64,000 nt of DNA from Aureimonas sp. SK2 (GCF_029813115.1 NZ_JAPZDS010000017.1:16009-80008), one strand, 5' to 3'. Positions 52,806 to 61,892 are shown, numbered from the stretch's first letter. The notes: generated from the letters alone by a model not told the origin. Program-made: numbers and translations.

Positions 52806-54110
52806 ATGCTCGCGCTCGCGATCTTCGTCGCCACCCTCGTTCTCGTCATCTGGCAGCCCCGGGGCCTTGGCATCGGATGGTCGGCGCTCGCCGGCGCCGC
52901 GGTGGCGCTGGCGACCGGCGTCGTCGGCTGGAGCGACGTCGGGACGGTCTGGGAGATCGTGTGGGACGCGACCTTCACCTTCGTCGCGCTGATCGTCATC
53001 TCGCTCGTCCTCGACGAGGCCGGGTTCTTTGCCTGGGCTGCGCTCCACGTCGCCCGCTGGGGCGGCGGCAACGGGCGGCGGCTGTTCCCGCTCGTCGTGC
53101 TTCTGGGCGCGGCCATCGCCGCCATCTTCGCGAACGACGGGGCGGCGCTGCTCCTCACCCCGATCGTGCTCGCCATCCTCCTGCGCCTCGACTTCCCGCC
53201 GGCTGGGGCGCTCGCCTTCGTTGTCGCCTGTGGGTTCGTTGCCGACACGACCAGCCTGCCGCTCGTCGTGTCGAACCTCGTGAACATCGTCACCGCGAAC
53301 TTCTTCGACGTGTCCTTCGGCCGCTACGCTGCGGTCATGGTGCCGGTGAACCTCGTCTCGCTGGCCGCCACCCTCCTCGTCCTGTGGGTGTACTTTCGAA
53401 ACGACATTCCGGCGACCTACGATGTGCGTCAGCTTGAGGCCCCCGGGAGCGCGATCCGCGACCATGCGATCTTCCGTGCCGCCTTCCCACTCCTCGGACT
53501 TCTCCTCGTCGCTTACTTCGTGACGGAGCCGCTCGGCGTGCCGATCGCTTATCTGACCGGCGCCGCCGCCCTCGTCCTCATGGCGGTCGCGGGACGGTGG
53601 TTCTCCGCTGGAAACGGTGCGGTGGTCGACTTGCCGAAGGTCCTGCGCGGGGCGCCGTGGCAGATCGTCTTGTTCTCGATCGGCATGTATCTCGTCGTCT
53701 ACGGCCTCGGGAACGCCGGGCTGACCGACATCGCTGCGGATGTCCTGCGCTGGCTTGGCGAGCAGGGCACGTTCATCGCCACCGTCGGCACGGGCTTCGT
53801 AGTGGCGGCCCTCGCCTCCGTCATGAACAACATGCCAGCCACGCTCGTCGGGGCGCTCGCCATCGACCGGGCGGATGTGGCGCCGCTCACCCGCAAGCTC
53901 ATGGTCTATGCCAACGTAGTCGGAAACGACCTCGGCCCGAAGTTCACGCCGATCGGCTCGCTGGCGACGCTCCTGTGGCTCCACGTCCTTGCGGGCAAGG
54001 GGCAGCGGATCACCTGGGGCGCGTACATGCGGGTCGGCCTTGTTCTGACCCCGCCCGTGCTGCTGGCGACGCTCGTAGCTTTATGGGCTTGGCTCCCGGT
54101 TGTCAGATAA
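52806..54110 (+). CDS. arsB: ArsB-type arsenite efflux permease
   Basis: A 434-residue inner-membrane protein with about twelve hydrophobic segments, the usual ArsB length. [20 protein letters not shown] and [21 protein letters not shown] are the conserved half-repeats, matched in the C-terminal half by [14 protein letters not shown] and [18 protein letters not shown]. It expels arsenite made by ArsC. No arsA is present, so efflux would be driven by the proton potential. It starts 20 bases after arsH. Confidence 0.93.
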   Translation: MLALAIFVATLVLVIWQPRGLGIGWSALAGAAVALATGVVGWSDVGTVWEIVWDATFTFVALIVISLVLDEAGFFAWAALHVARWGGGNGRRLFPLVVLLGAAIAAIFANDGAALLLTPIVLAILLRLDFPPAGALAFVVACGFVADTTSLPLVVSNLVNIVTANFFDVSFGRYAAVMVPVNLVSLAATLLVLWVYFRNDIPATYDVRQLEAPGSAIRDHAIFRAAFPLLGLLLVAYFVTEPLGVPIAYLTGAAALVLMAVAGRWFSAGNGAVVDLPKVLRGAPWQIVLFSIGMYLVVYGLGNAGLTDIAADVLRWLGEQGTFIATVGTGFVVAALASVMNNMPATLVGALAIDRADVAPLTRKLMVYANVVGNDLGPKFTPIGSLATLLWLHVLAGKGQRITWGAYMRVGLVLTPPVLLATLVALWAWLPVVR

Positions 54111-54112
54111 TG

Positions 54113-54147
54113 TCCGCTTCAGCGTCCTTTTGATCCGGAAGCGGACT
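54113..54147 (+). terminator. Hairpin after arsB (AAGCGGAC-type repeat unit)
   Basis: Perfect 9-base arms GTCCGCTTC (54113-54121) and GAAGCGGAC (54139-54147) with a 17-base loop lie two bases after the arsB stop. No T-run follows, so factor-independent termination is unsure. The arm sequence is the same unit found in the repeats at 23186 and 32274. Confidence 0.45.
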
Positions 54148-54198
54148 GACTGGTTTCCACCCCGCCCAGCTATCTGAACGGCCGCGTTGGCATCTCGC

Positions 54199-54213
54199 AA
54201 GCGGCCGTTCCAC
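54199..54213 (+). repeat. 15-bp direct repeat, left copy, flanking the recombinase gene
   Basis: AAGCGGCCGTTCCAC here and AAGCTGCCGTTCAAC at 55063-55077 match at 13 of 15 bases in the same orientation, one on each side of the tyrosine recombinase gene. It could be an attachment-like repeat or simply another member of the dispersed family. Confidence 0.35.
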
Positions 54214-54239
54214 ACCAATCTACCGTGATCTCGGATATC

Positions 54240-54872
54240 CTAGACCTCGGTGCCTTCAGCGAGCGTCAGTGCATCCTCGACATCAACGCCGAGGTAACGC
54301 ACGGTGCTCTCGATCTTGGTATGCCCGAGCAGGATCTGGACGGCTCGGAGGTTGCCGGTCGCCTTGTAGATGATCGACGCCTTCGTCCGCCGGAGCGAAT
54401 GCGTGCCGTAGTCCTCTTTCCGAAGGCCAATCGCTGTGACCCATTCGTCAACGAGGCGGGCATACTGCCGCGTACTGATGTGCATCGCATGATCGACGCG
54501 GCTCGGGAAGGCGTAGTCATCAACCGTGCCACCGCGGCGGTCCAGCCAAGCAAGGAGGCTCGCTCGCGCTGCCTCCATGAGTTCGAACTGCACCGGCTTC
54601 TTCGTCTTGCGCTGTACGACAATCGCTCGGGCACGGACGCGCCCGCCCGAAACCAAGTCGCCGATCTTGACCTTCACGACGTCGCAGCCTCTTAGCTTGC
54701 TGTCGATGGCCAGATCGAAGAGGGCTCGGTCGCGCAGACGGCCTTCATGGTCGAGCCAGAACCGAATGGCCCAAACCTGTGGCGGCTTCAGCGCCCGCTT
54801 GGCGCCCACGACGCGGCCGGTGTTCCATGCCTTGCGTGTGCTCGTCACCGGGTCGAAGTGTGAGTGTCCCAT
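54240..54872 (-). CDS. Compact tyrosine recombinase (catalytic domain with short N-terminus)
   Basis: A 210-residue site-specific recombinase, about half the length of phage integrases. The catalytic residues are visible: Arg in SKLRGCDVV (near 61), a Lys in the VVQRKTKKP hairpin, THSLRRTKA (His and second Arg), LLGHTKIEST (His) and the Tyr in VRYLGV. The N-terminal arm-binding and core-binding domains are missing or reduced. It lies convergent to the ars operon with similar 15-bp repeats on both sides. It may be a solitary remnant or an active small recombinase. Confidence 0.88.
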   Translation of the reverse strand: MGHSHFDPVTSTRKAWNTGRVVGAKRALKPPQVWAIRFWLDHEGRLRDRALFDLAIDSKLRGCDVVKVKIGDLVSGGRVRARAIVVQRKTKKPVQFELMEAARASLLAWLDRRGGTVDDYAFPSRVDHAMHISTRQYARLVDEWVTAIGLRKEDYGTHSLRRTKASIIYKATGNLRAVQILLGHTKIESTVRYLGVDVEDALTLAEGTEV

Positions 54873-55195
54873 TGTCGTTCTCCCAAGGCCAGGATGGCCG
54901 AGGGCGAGAGTGCCGCCTAATGAACGCGGCCGGAGGAACGATCGGTGTCGGTGGGAGGGCGGGCCGAAAGCAGACGGGCAGCTCTCGGGATGAGCACACG
55001 GAAAGCTGCCTTTCAGCTATCGGCCCATAGCTGCCTTCTGCACAGGATTGGAGGCGTCTCAAAAGCTGCCGTTCAACATCTGGCAGTGGAAACCATACAA
55101 ACCACTGGGGTTTCGCGTCACCACGCCAACCGTTGGCTCCTCTTGGAACAAGAAGTTGGGCTTCGTGGGCAACGATCGAAGCTTCCATCGGCTCG
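54873..55195. other. Intergenic stretch with AGCTGCC units
   Basis: No gene is supported. The sequence AAGCTGCC or AGCTGCC occurs three times in about 60 bases (near 55002, 55029 and 55063), related in style to the AAGCGGAC units elsewhere. The promoter of the recombinase gene should lie near its start at 54872. Confidence 0.4.
55063..55077 (+). repeat. 15-bp direct repeat, right copy, flanking the recombinase gene
   Basis: AAGCTGCCGTTCAAC; partner of the repeat at 54199-54213 with two mismatches. It lies about 190 bases upstream of the recombinase start. Confidence 0.35.
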
Positions 55196-56254
55196 TCAGA
55201 TGTCGGCGCGGACGCCATCGGCGTAGATATGCGCGTGCTGGGAGGGCATGACGACGCGCAGCGCATCGGCTGGGATCGCGTGCTCGCGCGGCAGTTTGGC
55301 CTTGAGTCGGGCGCCGTCAGCCAGTTCCAGTTCTACGACGCGCACATTGCCCTGATCCTGCACGCCAATCACTCGGGCGGGCAGGCCCCTATCCGTCGCG
55401 CTGAGCCGGATGTGCTCTGGGCGGATTCCGACCGTCAGGGTGCCGCCGACGCTTGTCGGCGCGTCGTTCCGGATGATCTCGCCGCCGATGCGGATCTCCC
55501 CGCCGGACTGCGTGGCGGGCACGAAGTTCATTCCGGGCGAGCCGATGAAGGTGCCGACATAGGCGTTGAGCGGGCGCTCGAAGAGGTCCTTCGGCGTACC
55601 GCGTTGGATCACCCGTCCGGCCTGCATCACGAGAATTTCGTCGGCGAAGGTCATAGCCTCGTTCTGGTCGTGGGTGACATAGATGACGGTGTGGCGGGTT
55701 CGCTCGTTGGCCTGCTTGATGCGGCGACGCAGATCGAACTTCATCTGCGGGTCGATGACGGTTAGCGGCTCGTCCATCAGGAGCGCGGCAACGTCGTCTC
55801 GCACGAGCCCGCGGCCGAGCGAGATGAGCTGCTTCTCGTCGGCCGTCAGCGACCGGGCGGAGCGCCCGAGGCGGGCGGTGAGGCCGAGGAGTTCGGCGAC
55901 CTCCGACACGCGCCGCTCGATGCGCGCCTTGTCCCAATTCCGGCATTTCAGGGGGAAGGCGAGATTCCCGAACACGGTCTTGGACCGGTAGACGACGGGA
56001 AACTGGAAGACCTGCGCGATGTTGCGGTCGGCGATCGCGGCGCGCGTGACGTCCCGCTCGCCGAGCCGCACGCGCCCGTCCGAGGGAAACAGCAGCCCCG
56101 AGACGATGTTGAGCATCGTCGTCTTGCCGCAGCCCGAAGGCCCGAGGAGGGCATAGGTCTTTCCGTCCTCGAACAGGATGTCGGCGGGCTGGAGCGCATA
56201 CGTTCGGCCGCCGTCGTAGGAATGGCCGACGCCGTCGAGATGGATCCGGGCCAT
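55196..56254 (-). CDS. ABC importer ATPase with degenerate signature motif (GlpT-like)
   Basis: A 352-residue ATPase with TOBE-like C-terminus (VGIRPEHIRLSATD). Walker A GPSGCGKTT, Q-loop QVFQFP, Walker B ALLMDEPLTVIDPQ and H-loop VTHDQNEAM are intact, but the LSGGQ signature reads SLTADEKQ. This replacement is seen in GlpT-like subunits of glycerol importers as I recall them. The start at 56254 shares one base with the partner ATPase stop. With the partner it should form a heterodimer in which only one ATP site has a good signature. Confidence 0.9.
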   Translation of the reverse strand: MARIHLDGVGHSYDGGRTYALQPADILFEDGKTYALLGPSGCGKTTMLNIVSGLLFPSDGRVRLGERDVTRAAIADRNIAQVFQFPVVYRSKTVFGNLAFPLKCRNWDKARIERRVSEVAELLGLTARLGRSARSLTADEKQLISLGRGLVRDDVAALLMDEPLTVIDPQMKFDLRRRIKQANERTRHTVIYVTHDQNEAMTFADEILVMQAGRVIQRGTPKDLFERPLNAYVGTFIGSPGMNFVPATQSGGEIRIGGEIIRNDAPTSVGGTLTVGIRPEHIRLSATDRGLPARVIGVQDQGNVRVVELELADGARLKAKLPREHAIPADALRVVMPSQHAHIYADGVRADI

Positions 56255-57339
56255 CAGTACTCTCCCTGCGAAGCGGCGCGCGGTGCGGCGAGAAGCTGTC
56301 CGTCGCCGTGGCCGGCGAAGCAGAACAGGCGGTGGGGCGGGATGCGGAACGTCAGGCTCGAGCCGTTGTGTACGATGTGCACCCCTTCGCGCTGGATCGC
56401 GAGCGGTCCGAAGGGCGCGTCGAGATAGATGAAGCTCTCCGAGCCCGAGATCTCCGAATAGGTGACGAGGCCGGTGGCCTCCCCCTGGCCCGCCTCGATC
56501 TCGCCAGCGCGGATGCCGAACCGGTAGCGGCCGGGCGAAAGGCTTTCCAAATGGGCAGGCCGCGGCAGGCGCAGCGCGCCGAGGATCAGGGCTTCCGAGG
56601 CGAGCTCGCCTGCGATCACGTTCATCGGCGGGTCGTTGACGATCCCCGCGACGAGAGCCGAGGCCGGTCGGTCGAAGACGTCGGCCGGCGTTCCCGTCTG
56701 CAGCACGCGGCCCTCGTGCAGCACGACGACATGGTCGCCGAGCATCATGGCTTCGGCGGGCTCGGTAGTGTTGTAGACGGCGATCGTGTCGGTCTGGGCG
56801 CCGAGGATACGTCGGAACTCGTCGCGCAGCTGCTCGCGCAGCTTGTAGTCGAGATTCACCAGCGGCTCGTCGAGGAGGAGGATCGGCGCGCGCCGCACGA
56901 GGGCCCTGGCGAGCGCCACGCGCTGCTGCTGGCCGCCGGACAGGGCCGAGGGTCGCCGCTCGCCGAAGGTCCCGAGGCCCACCGTCTCCAACTGCCGTTC
57001 GACGCGCTGGCGCACTTCGGCATCGCCAAGGCCCCTGCGCCGAAGCGGAAAGGCGACGTTCTCGAACACGCTGAGATGAGGGTAGTTGATGAACTGCTGG
57101 TAGACCATCGCCACGTCGCGCTGCCAGGCAGGCACCGTCTCGAAGGCGCGCCCGTCGAGCCGGATGTGGCCGGAATCCACGCCCTGGAGCCCGGCGAGCG
57201 TCCGCATCAGCGTGGTCTTGCCGGCCGAGGTGCGGCCGATCACCGTGGTGAGGCGACCGCGCAAAAACTCGGCCGTGATGCCGTCCAGGAAGGGCACGCC
57301 GTCCTCCCGGAGGCGAAGGTCGTCGAGAACGAGACTCAA
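56254..57339 (-). CDS. ABC importer ATPase lacking the H-loop histidine (GlpS-like)
   Basis: A 361-residue ATPase with C-terminal TOBE-like region. Walker A GRTSAGKTT, Q-loop MVYQQFINYPH, signature ALSGGQQQR and Walker B ILLLDEPLVNLD are intact. Where the partner has VTHDQNEAM this protein has YNTTEPAEAM, so the switch His is Thr. It complements the partner at 55196-56254, whose signature is degenerate. It lies directly after the two permease genes. Confidence 0.9.
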   Translation of the reverse strand: MSLVLDDLRLREDGVPFLDGITAEFLRGRLTTVIGRTSAGKTTLMRTLAGLQGVDSGHIRLDGRAFETVPAWQRDVAMVYQQFINYPHLSVFENVAFPLRRRGLGDAEVRQRVERQLETVGLGTFGERRPSALSGGQQQRVALARALVRRAPILLLDEPLVNLDYKLREQLRDEFRRILGAQTDTIAVYNTTEPAEAMMLGDHVVVLHEGRVLQTGTPADVFDRPASALVAGIVNDPPMNVIAGELASEALILGALRLPRPAHLESLSPGRYRFGIRAGEIEAGQGEATGLVTYSEISGSESFIYLDAPFGPLAIQREGVHIVHNGSSLTFRIPPHRLFCFAGHGDGQLLAAPRAASQGEY

Positions 57340-57351
57340 TGTGGGAACCTC

Positions 57352-58182
57352 CTATCGGATCGCGCCGGCCAGCGTGCCGCGCGAGAGAAGCCGTTCGACG
57401 AAGAAGGCGATCAGGATGAGGGGGGCGACGGAGACGAGGGCCGAAGCCGACAGGCTCCACCAGGGCGTCACGGACGAGTTCAGTGCCACCACCGCGACGG
57501 GCAGGAGCTGCGTGTCGGTGAAGGTCAGGGTGAAGGCGAAGAAGAAGTCGTTCCAGCCGAAGATCAGGCAGAACATGCCGGCGACGAGGATGCCGGGCAG
57601 CGAGTTCGGCAGCACGACGCGCCGGAAGGCCTCGAAGGGCGAGCAGCCGTCGAGCATAGCCATCTCGTCGATGGCGCGCGGCACGCCGTCGAAGAAGTCG
57701 ACCATGATCCAGACCGCGATGGGCAGGAGGAGCGCGATATAGACGAGGATCAGCCCGACCTTGGTGTCGAGGAGGTTCAGGAACTGCAGGAGCAGGAAGA
57801 ACGGGATCGACAGGACGATCGGCGGCATGATCCGCTGCGAGATGAAGAAGAACACGAGGTCGGCGTTCTTCACGAAGCCGGCCTTGTAGGTGAAGCGCGA
57901 CAAGCCGTAGGCGGCGAGCGTGCCGAGCACCAGCGAGATGGCGGTGGCGCTCAGCGTCACGACGAGGCTGTCGAGATAGGGCTTGGCGATGTCGATGCCG
58001 CCCGCCCCGCCGAACAGCGAGCGCCAGCCCGCGAGCGAGGGCTCGTACTGGAGGTAGGGGATGTAGGTCGGCCCGCCCGTGACGGCGTTGGCGGACTTGA
58101 ACGAGGTCGTCAGCGCCCAGAGGAGCGGGGTGACGACGAAGGCGCCCCAGAGGACGACGAGGACATATTTGAGCGCCTTCAT
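57352..58182 (-). CDS. ABC importer permease, MalG/UgpE/GlpQ type
   Basis: A 276-residue membrane protein with six hydrophobic segments, LLWALTTSFKSANAV after the first one, and the docking loop DEMAMLDGCSPFEAFRRVVLP. This is the CUT1 sugar/polyol pattern. The ATG at 58182 overlaps the stop of the other permease (ATGA). A longer frame reaching 58947 is a shadow of that gene. Confidence 0.92.
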   Translation of the reverse strand: MKALKYVLVVLWGAFVVTPLLWALTTSFKSANAVTGGPTYIPYLQYEPSLAGWRSLFGGAGGIDIAKPYLDSLVVTLSATAISLVLGTLAAYGLSRFTYKAGFVKNADLVFFFISQRIMPPIVLSIPFFLLLQFLNLLDTKVGLILVYIALLLPIAVWIMVDFFDGVPRAIDEMAMLDGCSPFEAFRRVVLPNSLPGILVAGMFCLIFGWNDFFFAFTLTFTDTQLLPVAVVALNSSVTPWWSLSASALVSVAPLILIAFFVERLLSRGTLAGAIR

Positions 58183-59063
58183 GCCGTCTTCCCTCCGACG
58201 AACACACGAACCAGAAGCTTGGCGACGATCGTGAGCAGCACGATCATGATGACGAGGTAGGTGATCGAGAGCGCCGCGGCGTAGCCGATCTGGAAGTCGC
58301 GAAGGCCCCGGATATAGATGTAGTAGCCGGTGGTCTCGGTCGCCGTGCCCGGCCCCCCGGAGGTCAGGACATAGACCGTCTCCATCAGCTTCGACGCCTC
58401 GATGAGACGGATGATGATCGCCCCGATCGAGACGGGGGCCAGCAGCGGGAAGGTGACGTTGAAGAAGGTGCGGACCGGCCCCGCCCCGTCGATGGCCGCC
58501 GCCAGGAACGGCTCGCGCGGCAGCGAGATCAGCCCGGCCAGAAGCAGGAGGAACATGAACGGCGTCCACTGCCAGATCTCGACCAGCATGACCGAGGCGA
58601 CGACCCAGCCCGCCGAGGTGAGCCAGGGGTAGGGGCCGAGGCCGATGGCGCCGAGGAGGTCGTTGGCCGGTCCGAGCGACTCGTGGAAGATCGTGCGCCA
58701 GATCACCGACATGATGACCGGCGTCGTCATCATCGGAATCAGGAAGAGGACGCGCCAGAGCCTGCGGAAGCGGATGTCGCGCCACACGAGGAGCGCCAGC
58801 GCGAAGCCCAGCACGTACTGGATCAGCACCGTGCCGACGGCCATCAGGGACAGGCGGCCGAGCGACTGCCAGAACCGTACGTCGTTGAAGACGCCGACAT
58901 AGTTGCGCACGCCCGCCCAGTCGAGCCCCGGCACGATCGCGTCCCATCCCGAAAGCGAGACGCGGATGGTGAAGAGAAGCGGGAACAGGATGATCGCGAG
59001 AAGGACCAGAAGGCCCGGCAGAAGGAAGGCGAGTTTGTAGGGGCGGAATTCACGCTGCTGCAT
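58179..59063 (-). CDS. ABC importer permease, MalF/UgpA/GlpP type
   Basis: A 294-residue membrane protein. It starts PYKLAFLLPGLLVLLAIILF and ISLSG-like RVSLSGWDAIV, and has the docking loop AAAIDGAGPVRTFFNVTFPLL. It pairs with the 57352-58182 product. A strong hairpin (59095-59122) lies between this gene and the binding-protein gene. Confidence 0.92.
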   Translation of the reverse strand: MQQREFRPYKLAFLLPGLLVLLAIILFPLLFTIRVSLSGWDAIVPGLDWAGVRNYVGVFNDVRFWQSLGRLSLMAVGTVLIQYVLGFALALLVWRDIRFRRLWRVLFLIPMMTTPVIMSVIWRTIFHESLGPANDLLGAIGLGPYPWLTSAGWVVASVMLVEIWQWTPFMFLLLLAGLISLPREPFLAAAIDGAGPVRTFFNVTFPLLAPVSIGAIIIRLIEASKLMETVYVLTSGGPGTATETTGYYIYIRGLRDFQIGYAAALSITYLVIMIVLLTIVAKLLVRVFVGGKTA

Positions 59064-59094
59064 GACGACAGGGCTCCGATGCGCGGCGAGGGAA

Positions 59095-59122
59095 GCCGGG
59101 ACCGGTCGATGCCGGCCCCGGC
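59095..59122 (-). promoter_or_regulatory. Intercistronic hairpin after the binding-protein gene
   Basis: 11-base arms (59095-59105 and 59112-59122) with a 6-base loop; the single non-Watson-Crick pair is a G-U on the transcribed minus strand. It lies between the binding-protein stop (59145) and the permease start (59063), with no T-run, and likely stabilises the upstream message. Confidence 0.5.
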
Positions 59123-59144
59123 GGGGCTCAGGGCGTCGGAGCCG

Positions 59145-60695
59145 TTAGCGGCCGCGATCCTCCAGGGCCACGACGTTGGCGTACGCCTCGCGCACGCGGT
59201 CCGGCCCGATCCGGTCGACGATCTCCTTCCATTGCGCCGCGACGCCATCGAGCGCCTCCTGGGGGCTGCGCTGGCCGGCCATGGCTTCCGCCACGCCGTT
59301 GGCGAGCGTCGACATGAACTGGTTCACGCCGGGCACGCGCAGGTCGAAGACGCGGTTGTTGGACTGATCCATGCCCGACAGGGTGTCGACATAGGTCTTG
59401 GCCGTGTTCGCCTCCCAGCCGAGCTTCTCCTGCCAGAAGGTCGGGTCGAAATGGGTGGTACGATACGGATTGACGCCGAAGCGGCCGATCTGGAGATCGA
59501 GCTGCGTGTTGGCTTCGTTGGAGAAGAAGCATAGGAAGTCGAAGGCCATGTCCTGGTTCTGCGAAGCCTTTGAGACGGCCGAGGTCCATCCCCAGGTGAT
59601 GTAAGGCGGCGCGTTCGGGGTCTCGAACGTGTCCCAGGCGTTCGTGTCGCGGTTCCAGACCTGCGTGGAGCCCGGCAGGGGCGCGGCCGCCACCTTGTTG
59701 CGGATCGGGCTCGATGCCTCCTGCGCCTGGATGAAGGCGTCGTCCCAGGAATAGCTCATCAGCGACTGGCCGCCGCCGAACGAGAAGATCTCGTCGCCGA
59801 GGCCGAAATTGGTGCCGCCCGGCGGGAAGGCCTTCTGCGCGTCGATGAACATCTCCAGCGCCTTGACGAAGCCCGGATTGTTGATCTGCGGCTCCATCGT
59901 GTCGAGCTTGAAGAAATAGCCGCCCTTCACGTTGGGATTCTTGGTGTAGGCGGCGGCGCGGCTGATGAAGGCCGAGAACATCAGGTCGTCGCGCTTGGTC
60001 ACTTCGGCCGAGCCGAACTGCCCACGCCCGTCCTTGCCCCAGTCCCAGCCGGTGAAGAACTTGGCGACCGCGTTGTACTCCTCCCAGGTGCGCGGCACGC
60101 GCAGGTCCTGGCCCGTTTCGGCCTTGAATCGCTGCTGGTATTCCGGGTTGTCGAAGATGTCGGAGCGGTACTTCAGATAGTGCCGGTCGCCGTCCACCGG
60201 ATATTGGATCATCTGGTCGCCCCAGGTGGCGACGTCGCGGTAGTTCTGCGTGACCTCCTTCATGCCCGGCACCTCCTGATAGGCGGCCGGCACGGGTTGG
60301 AGGTAGTTCTGGACGTCGCCGATCCACAGCGAGGGGTAGAACATCACGTCGTAGGCGGCCTGGCGCGTCTGGAACGGGATCATCAGGCGCTGGTAGAGGT
60401 CGCCGAACGGGATGTGGACGACTTCGACCTGCGCGCCGGTGAGCGCCTGGAACTGCTTGGCGTGAAGGTCGGTCGGCTCGCCGATCACCGGCACCGCATG
60501 GGTGATGACGCGCAGCGTCTTGCCCGAATAGTCCTTGGCGTCGATCGCCTCGTAGGAGCAGGCGCCCGGAACATCGGGCGCCGAGCCGTACTGCGCGTAG
60601 TCGCCATAGGCCTTGTAGTCGATGTCGGCGGCAAAGGCCGGTAGCGCGGTCGCCAGCGCGCAGGCCGACGTCATCCAAAATGCATGCCGTTTCAT
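59145..60695 (-). CDS. ABC importer binding protein, sugar/polyol type (GlpV-like)
   Basis: A 516-residue periplasmic protein; signal peptide RHAFWMTSACALATALPAFA. The mature part has GKTLRVITHAVPVIGEPTDL, FQALTGAQVEVVHIPFGDLY, AAYDVMFYPSLWIGDVQNYL and a late GWTSAVSKASQNQDMAFDFL. It is larger than MalE-type proteins and closer in size to GlpV of rhizobial glycerol importers. GGAGGAGACCCAC precedes the ATG at 60695. Hairpins lie on both sides of this gene. A small polyol or alcohol-derived ligand fits the neighbouring dehydrogenase. Confidence 0.9.
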   Translation of the reverse strand: MKRHAFWMTSACALATALPAFAADIDYKAYGDYAQYGSAPDVPGACSYEAIDAKDYSGKTLRVITHAVPVIGEPTDLHAKQFQALTGAQVEVVHIPFGDLYQRLMIPFQTRQAAYDVMFYPSLWIGDVQNYLQPVPAAYQEVPGMKEVTQNYRDVATWGDQMIQYPVDGDRHYLKYRSDIFDNPEYQQRFKAETGQDLRVPRTWEEYNAVAKFFTGWDWGKDGRGQFGSAEVTKRDDLMFSAFISRAAAYTKNPNVKGGYFFKLDTMEPQINNPGFVKALEMFIDAQKAFPPGGTNFGLGDEIFSFGGGQSLMSYSWDDAFIQAQEASSPIRNKVAAAPLPGSTQVWNRDTNAWDTFETPNAPPYITWGWTSAVSKASQNQDMAFDFLCFFSNEANTQLDLQIGRFGVNPYRTTHFDPTFWQEKLGWEANTAKTYVDTLSGMDQSNNRVFDLRVPGVNQFMSTLANGVAEAMAGQRSPQEALDGVAAQWKEIVDRIGPDRVREAYANVVALEDRGR

Positions 60696-60749
60696 GTGGG
60701 TCTCCTCCCGAAGATCGTCGCGCCACTCCGGCGCAGGGTGGTCAGGCGA

Positions 60750-60781
60750 AAAGGCGCGGGGGACTCCCGTCCCGCGCCTTT
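60750..60781 (-). terminator. Strong hairpin with T-run after the alcohol dehydrogenase gene
   Basis: Perfect 11-base arms AAAGGCGCGGG and CCCGCGCCTTT enclose a 10-base loop, starting seven bases after the dehydrogenase stop; on the minus strand the stem ends in TTTT. It looks like a terminator or attenuator that would let only part of the transcripts continue into the importer genes. Confidence 0.6.
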
Positions 60782-60787
60782 CGGGCA

Positions 60788-61840
60788 TCAGGGAATCAGG
60801 ACAGCACGGCCGTGGATCTTGCCGGCGTTGAGGTCCTGCAGCGCCTGGTTGGCGTCGGCGAGGCGGTATTCCACGGTCGCGAGGTTCACGAGGCCCCGGT
60901 CGGCGAGCGCCATCAGCTCGACGAGCTCGGCCCAGGTGCCCACGAGATTGCCGACGATGCTCTTCTCGGCGATCACGAGATCGACGGTGGGCACGACGAT
61001 GTCCTCGCCATAGCCGACGACGTAGTAGGAGCCGGCGCCGCGGGTCATCGCGAGGCCCTTCTTGGTCGTGCCCTTCTCGCCGACGAAGTCGATCACGGCC
61101 TCCGCGCCGTTGCCGCCCGTCAGCTGCAGCACGGCCTCGACCTCGTTGCCGTCGGCCTTCACGAGATGGTCCGCACCCATTTTGCGGGCGAGCTCCAGCG
61201 AGGCGTCGGACTTGTCGACAACGACGACGTCGGCCGCGCACATGGCCTTGAGGCACTGGATGCCGATATGGCCGAGGCCGCCCGCGCCGATCACGACGCA
61301 GGTCTCGCCCGGCAGAAGGTGGCGCGTCGCCTTCTTCACCGCGCGGTAGGCTGTGAGCCCCGCGTCGGAATAGGGCGCGACGTCCTTCGGGGCCAGCGTC
61401 TTGGGCAGCGGCACGATGTTGCGGTCGGACGTGCAGAGGAACTCGGCATAGCCGCCGTTGCAGTCGAGGCCGGGGAACTTGCCGGGCGCGTGCATGTCCA
61501 TGCCGCGGCGGCAGGCCAGACACGTGCCGCCGGAGATCTTCGGGTGGACGATCACGGGATCGCCGACCTTCACGTTCTCGACCTCCTTGCCCACGGCCTC
61601 GACCCAGCCGGCGTTCTCGTGGCCCATGATGAAGGGCAACAGCTGGTCGGCGTTCGGGTCCATGTGCGGACGCCAGACACCCTCGATGATGTGGAGGTCG
61701 GTGCGGCAGACGCCCGCGCCGCCGATGCGCACGATGACGTCGTTGGCCTTGGTGATGGTGGGGTCGGGAACGTCCTCGTAGCTCAGCCAGTTCGACGCCG
61801 TCAGATGATCGTCGTATGTCTTCAGGACCTGCGCTTTCAT
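60788..61840 (-). CDS. Zinc-dependent NAD alcohol dehydrogenase
   Basis: A 350-residue medium-chain dehydrogenase. Catalytic zinc ligands are in GVCRTDLH (Cys), GHENAG (His, Glu) and YSDAGLTAY (Asp/Cys position). The structural-zinc region TCLACRRGMDMHAPG with LDC retains three Cys rather than four. The cofactor fold is VVIGAGGLGHIGIQ followed by VVVDKSD, whose Asp favours NAD over NADP. The ATG at 61840 has GGAGGAGAAG upstream. It is first in the sigma-54 controlled unit and would oxidise an alcohol. Confidence 0.92.
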   Translation of the reverse strand: MKAQVLKTYDDHLTASNWLSYEDVPDPTITKANDVIVRIGGAGVCRTDLHIIEGVWRPHMDPNADQLLPFIMGHENAGWVEAVGKEVENVKVGDPVIVHPKISGGTCLACRRGMDMHAPGKFPGLDCNGGYAEFLCTSDRNIVPLPKTLAPKDVAPYSDAGLTAYRAVKKATRHLLPGETCVVIGAGGLGHIGIQCLKAMCAADVVVVDKSDASLELARKMGADHLVKADGNEVEAVLQLTGGNGAEAVIDFVGEKGTTKKGLAMTRGAGSYYVVGYGEDIVVPTVDLVIAEKSIVGNLVGTWAELVELMALADRGLVNLATVEYRLADANQALQDLNAGKIHGRAVLIP

Positions 61841-61892
61841 GCCTTCTCCTCCCGTCGCGGACACCCGCTGGACCGGTGCCTGCCGACCCTCC

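Noticed and set aside
54980..55080. CRISPR-like spacing of AGCTGCC units
   Set aside because: Units are only 7-8 bases, irregularly spaced, with no cas gene in the window.
55196..58207. A 1003-codon open frame on the minus strand
   Set aside because: Only the last 352 codons (from 56254) are a real ATPase. The earlier part is Arg/Pro/His-rich and overlaps a second ATPase and a permease in other frames.
56308..58260. A 650-codon plus-strand frame
   Set aside because: Antisense shadow of ATPase and permease genes; no recognisable motif.
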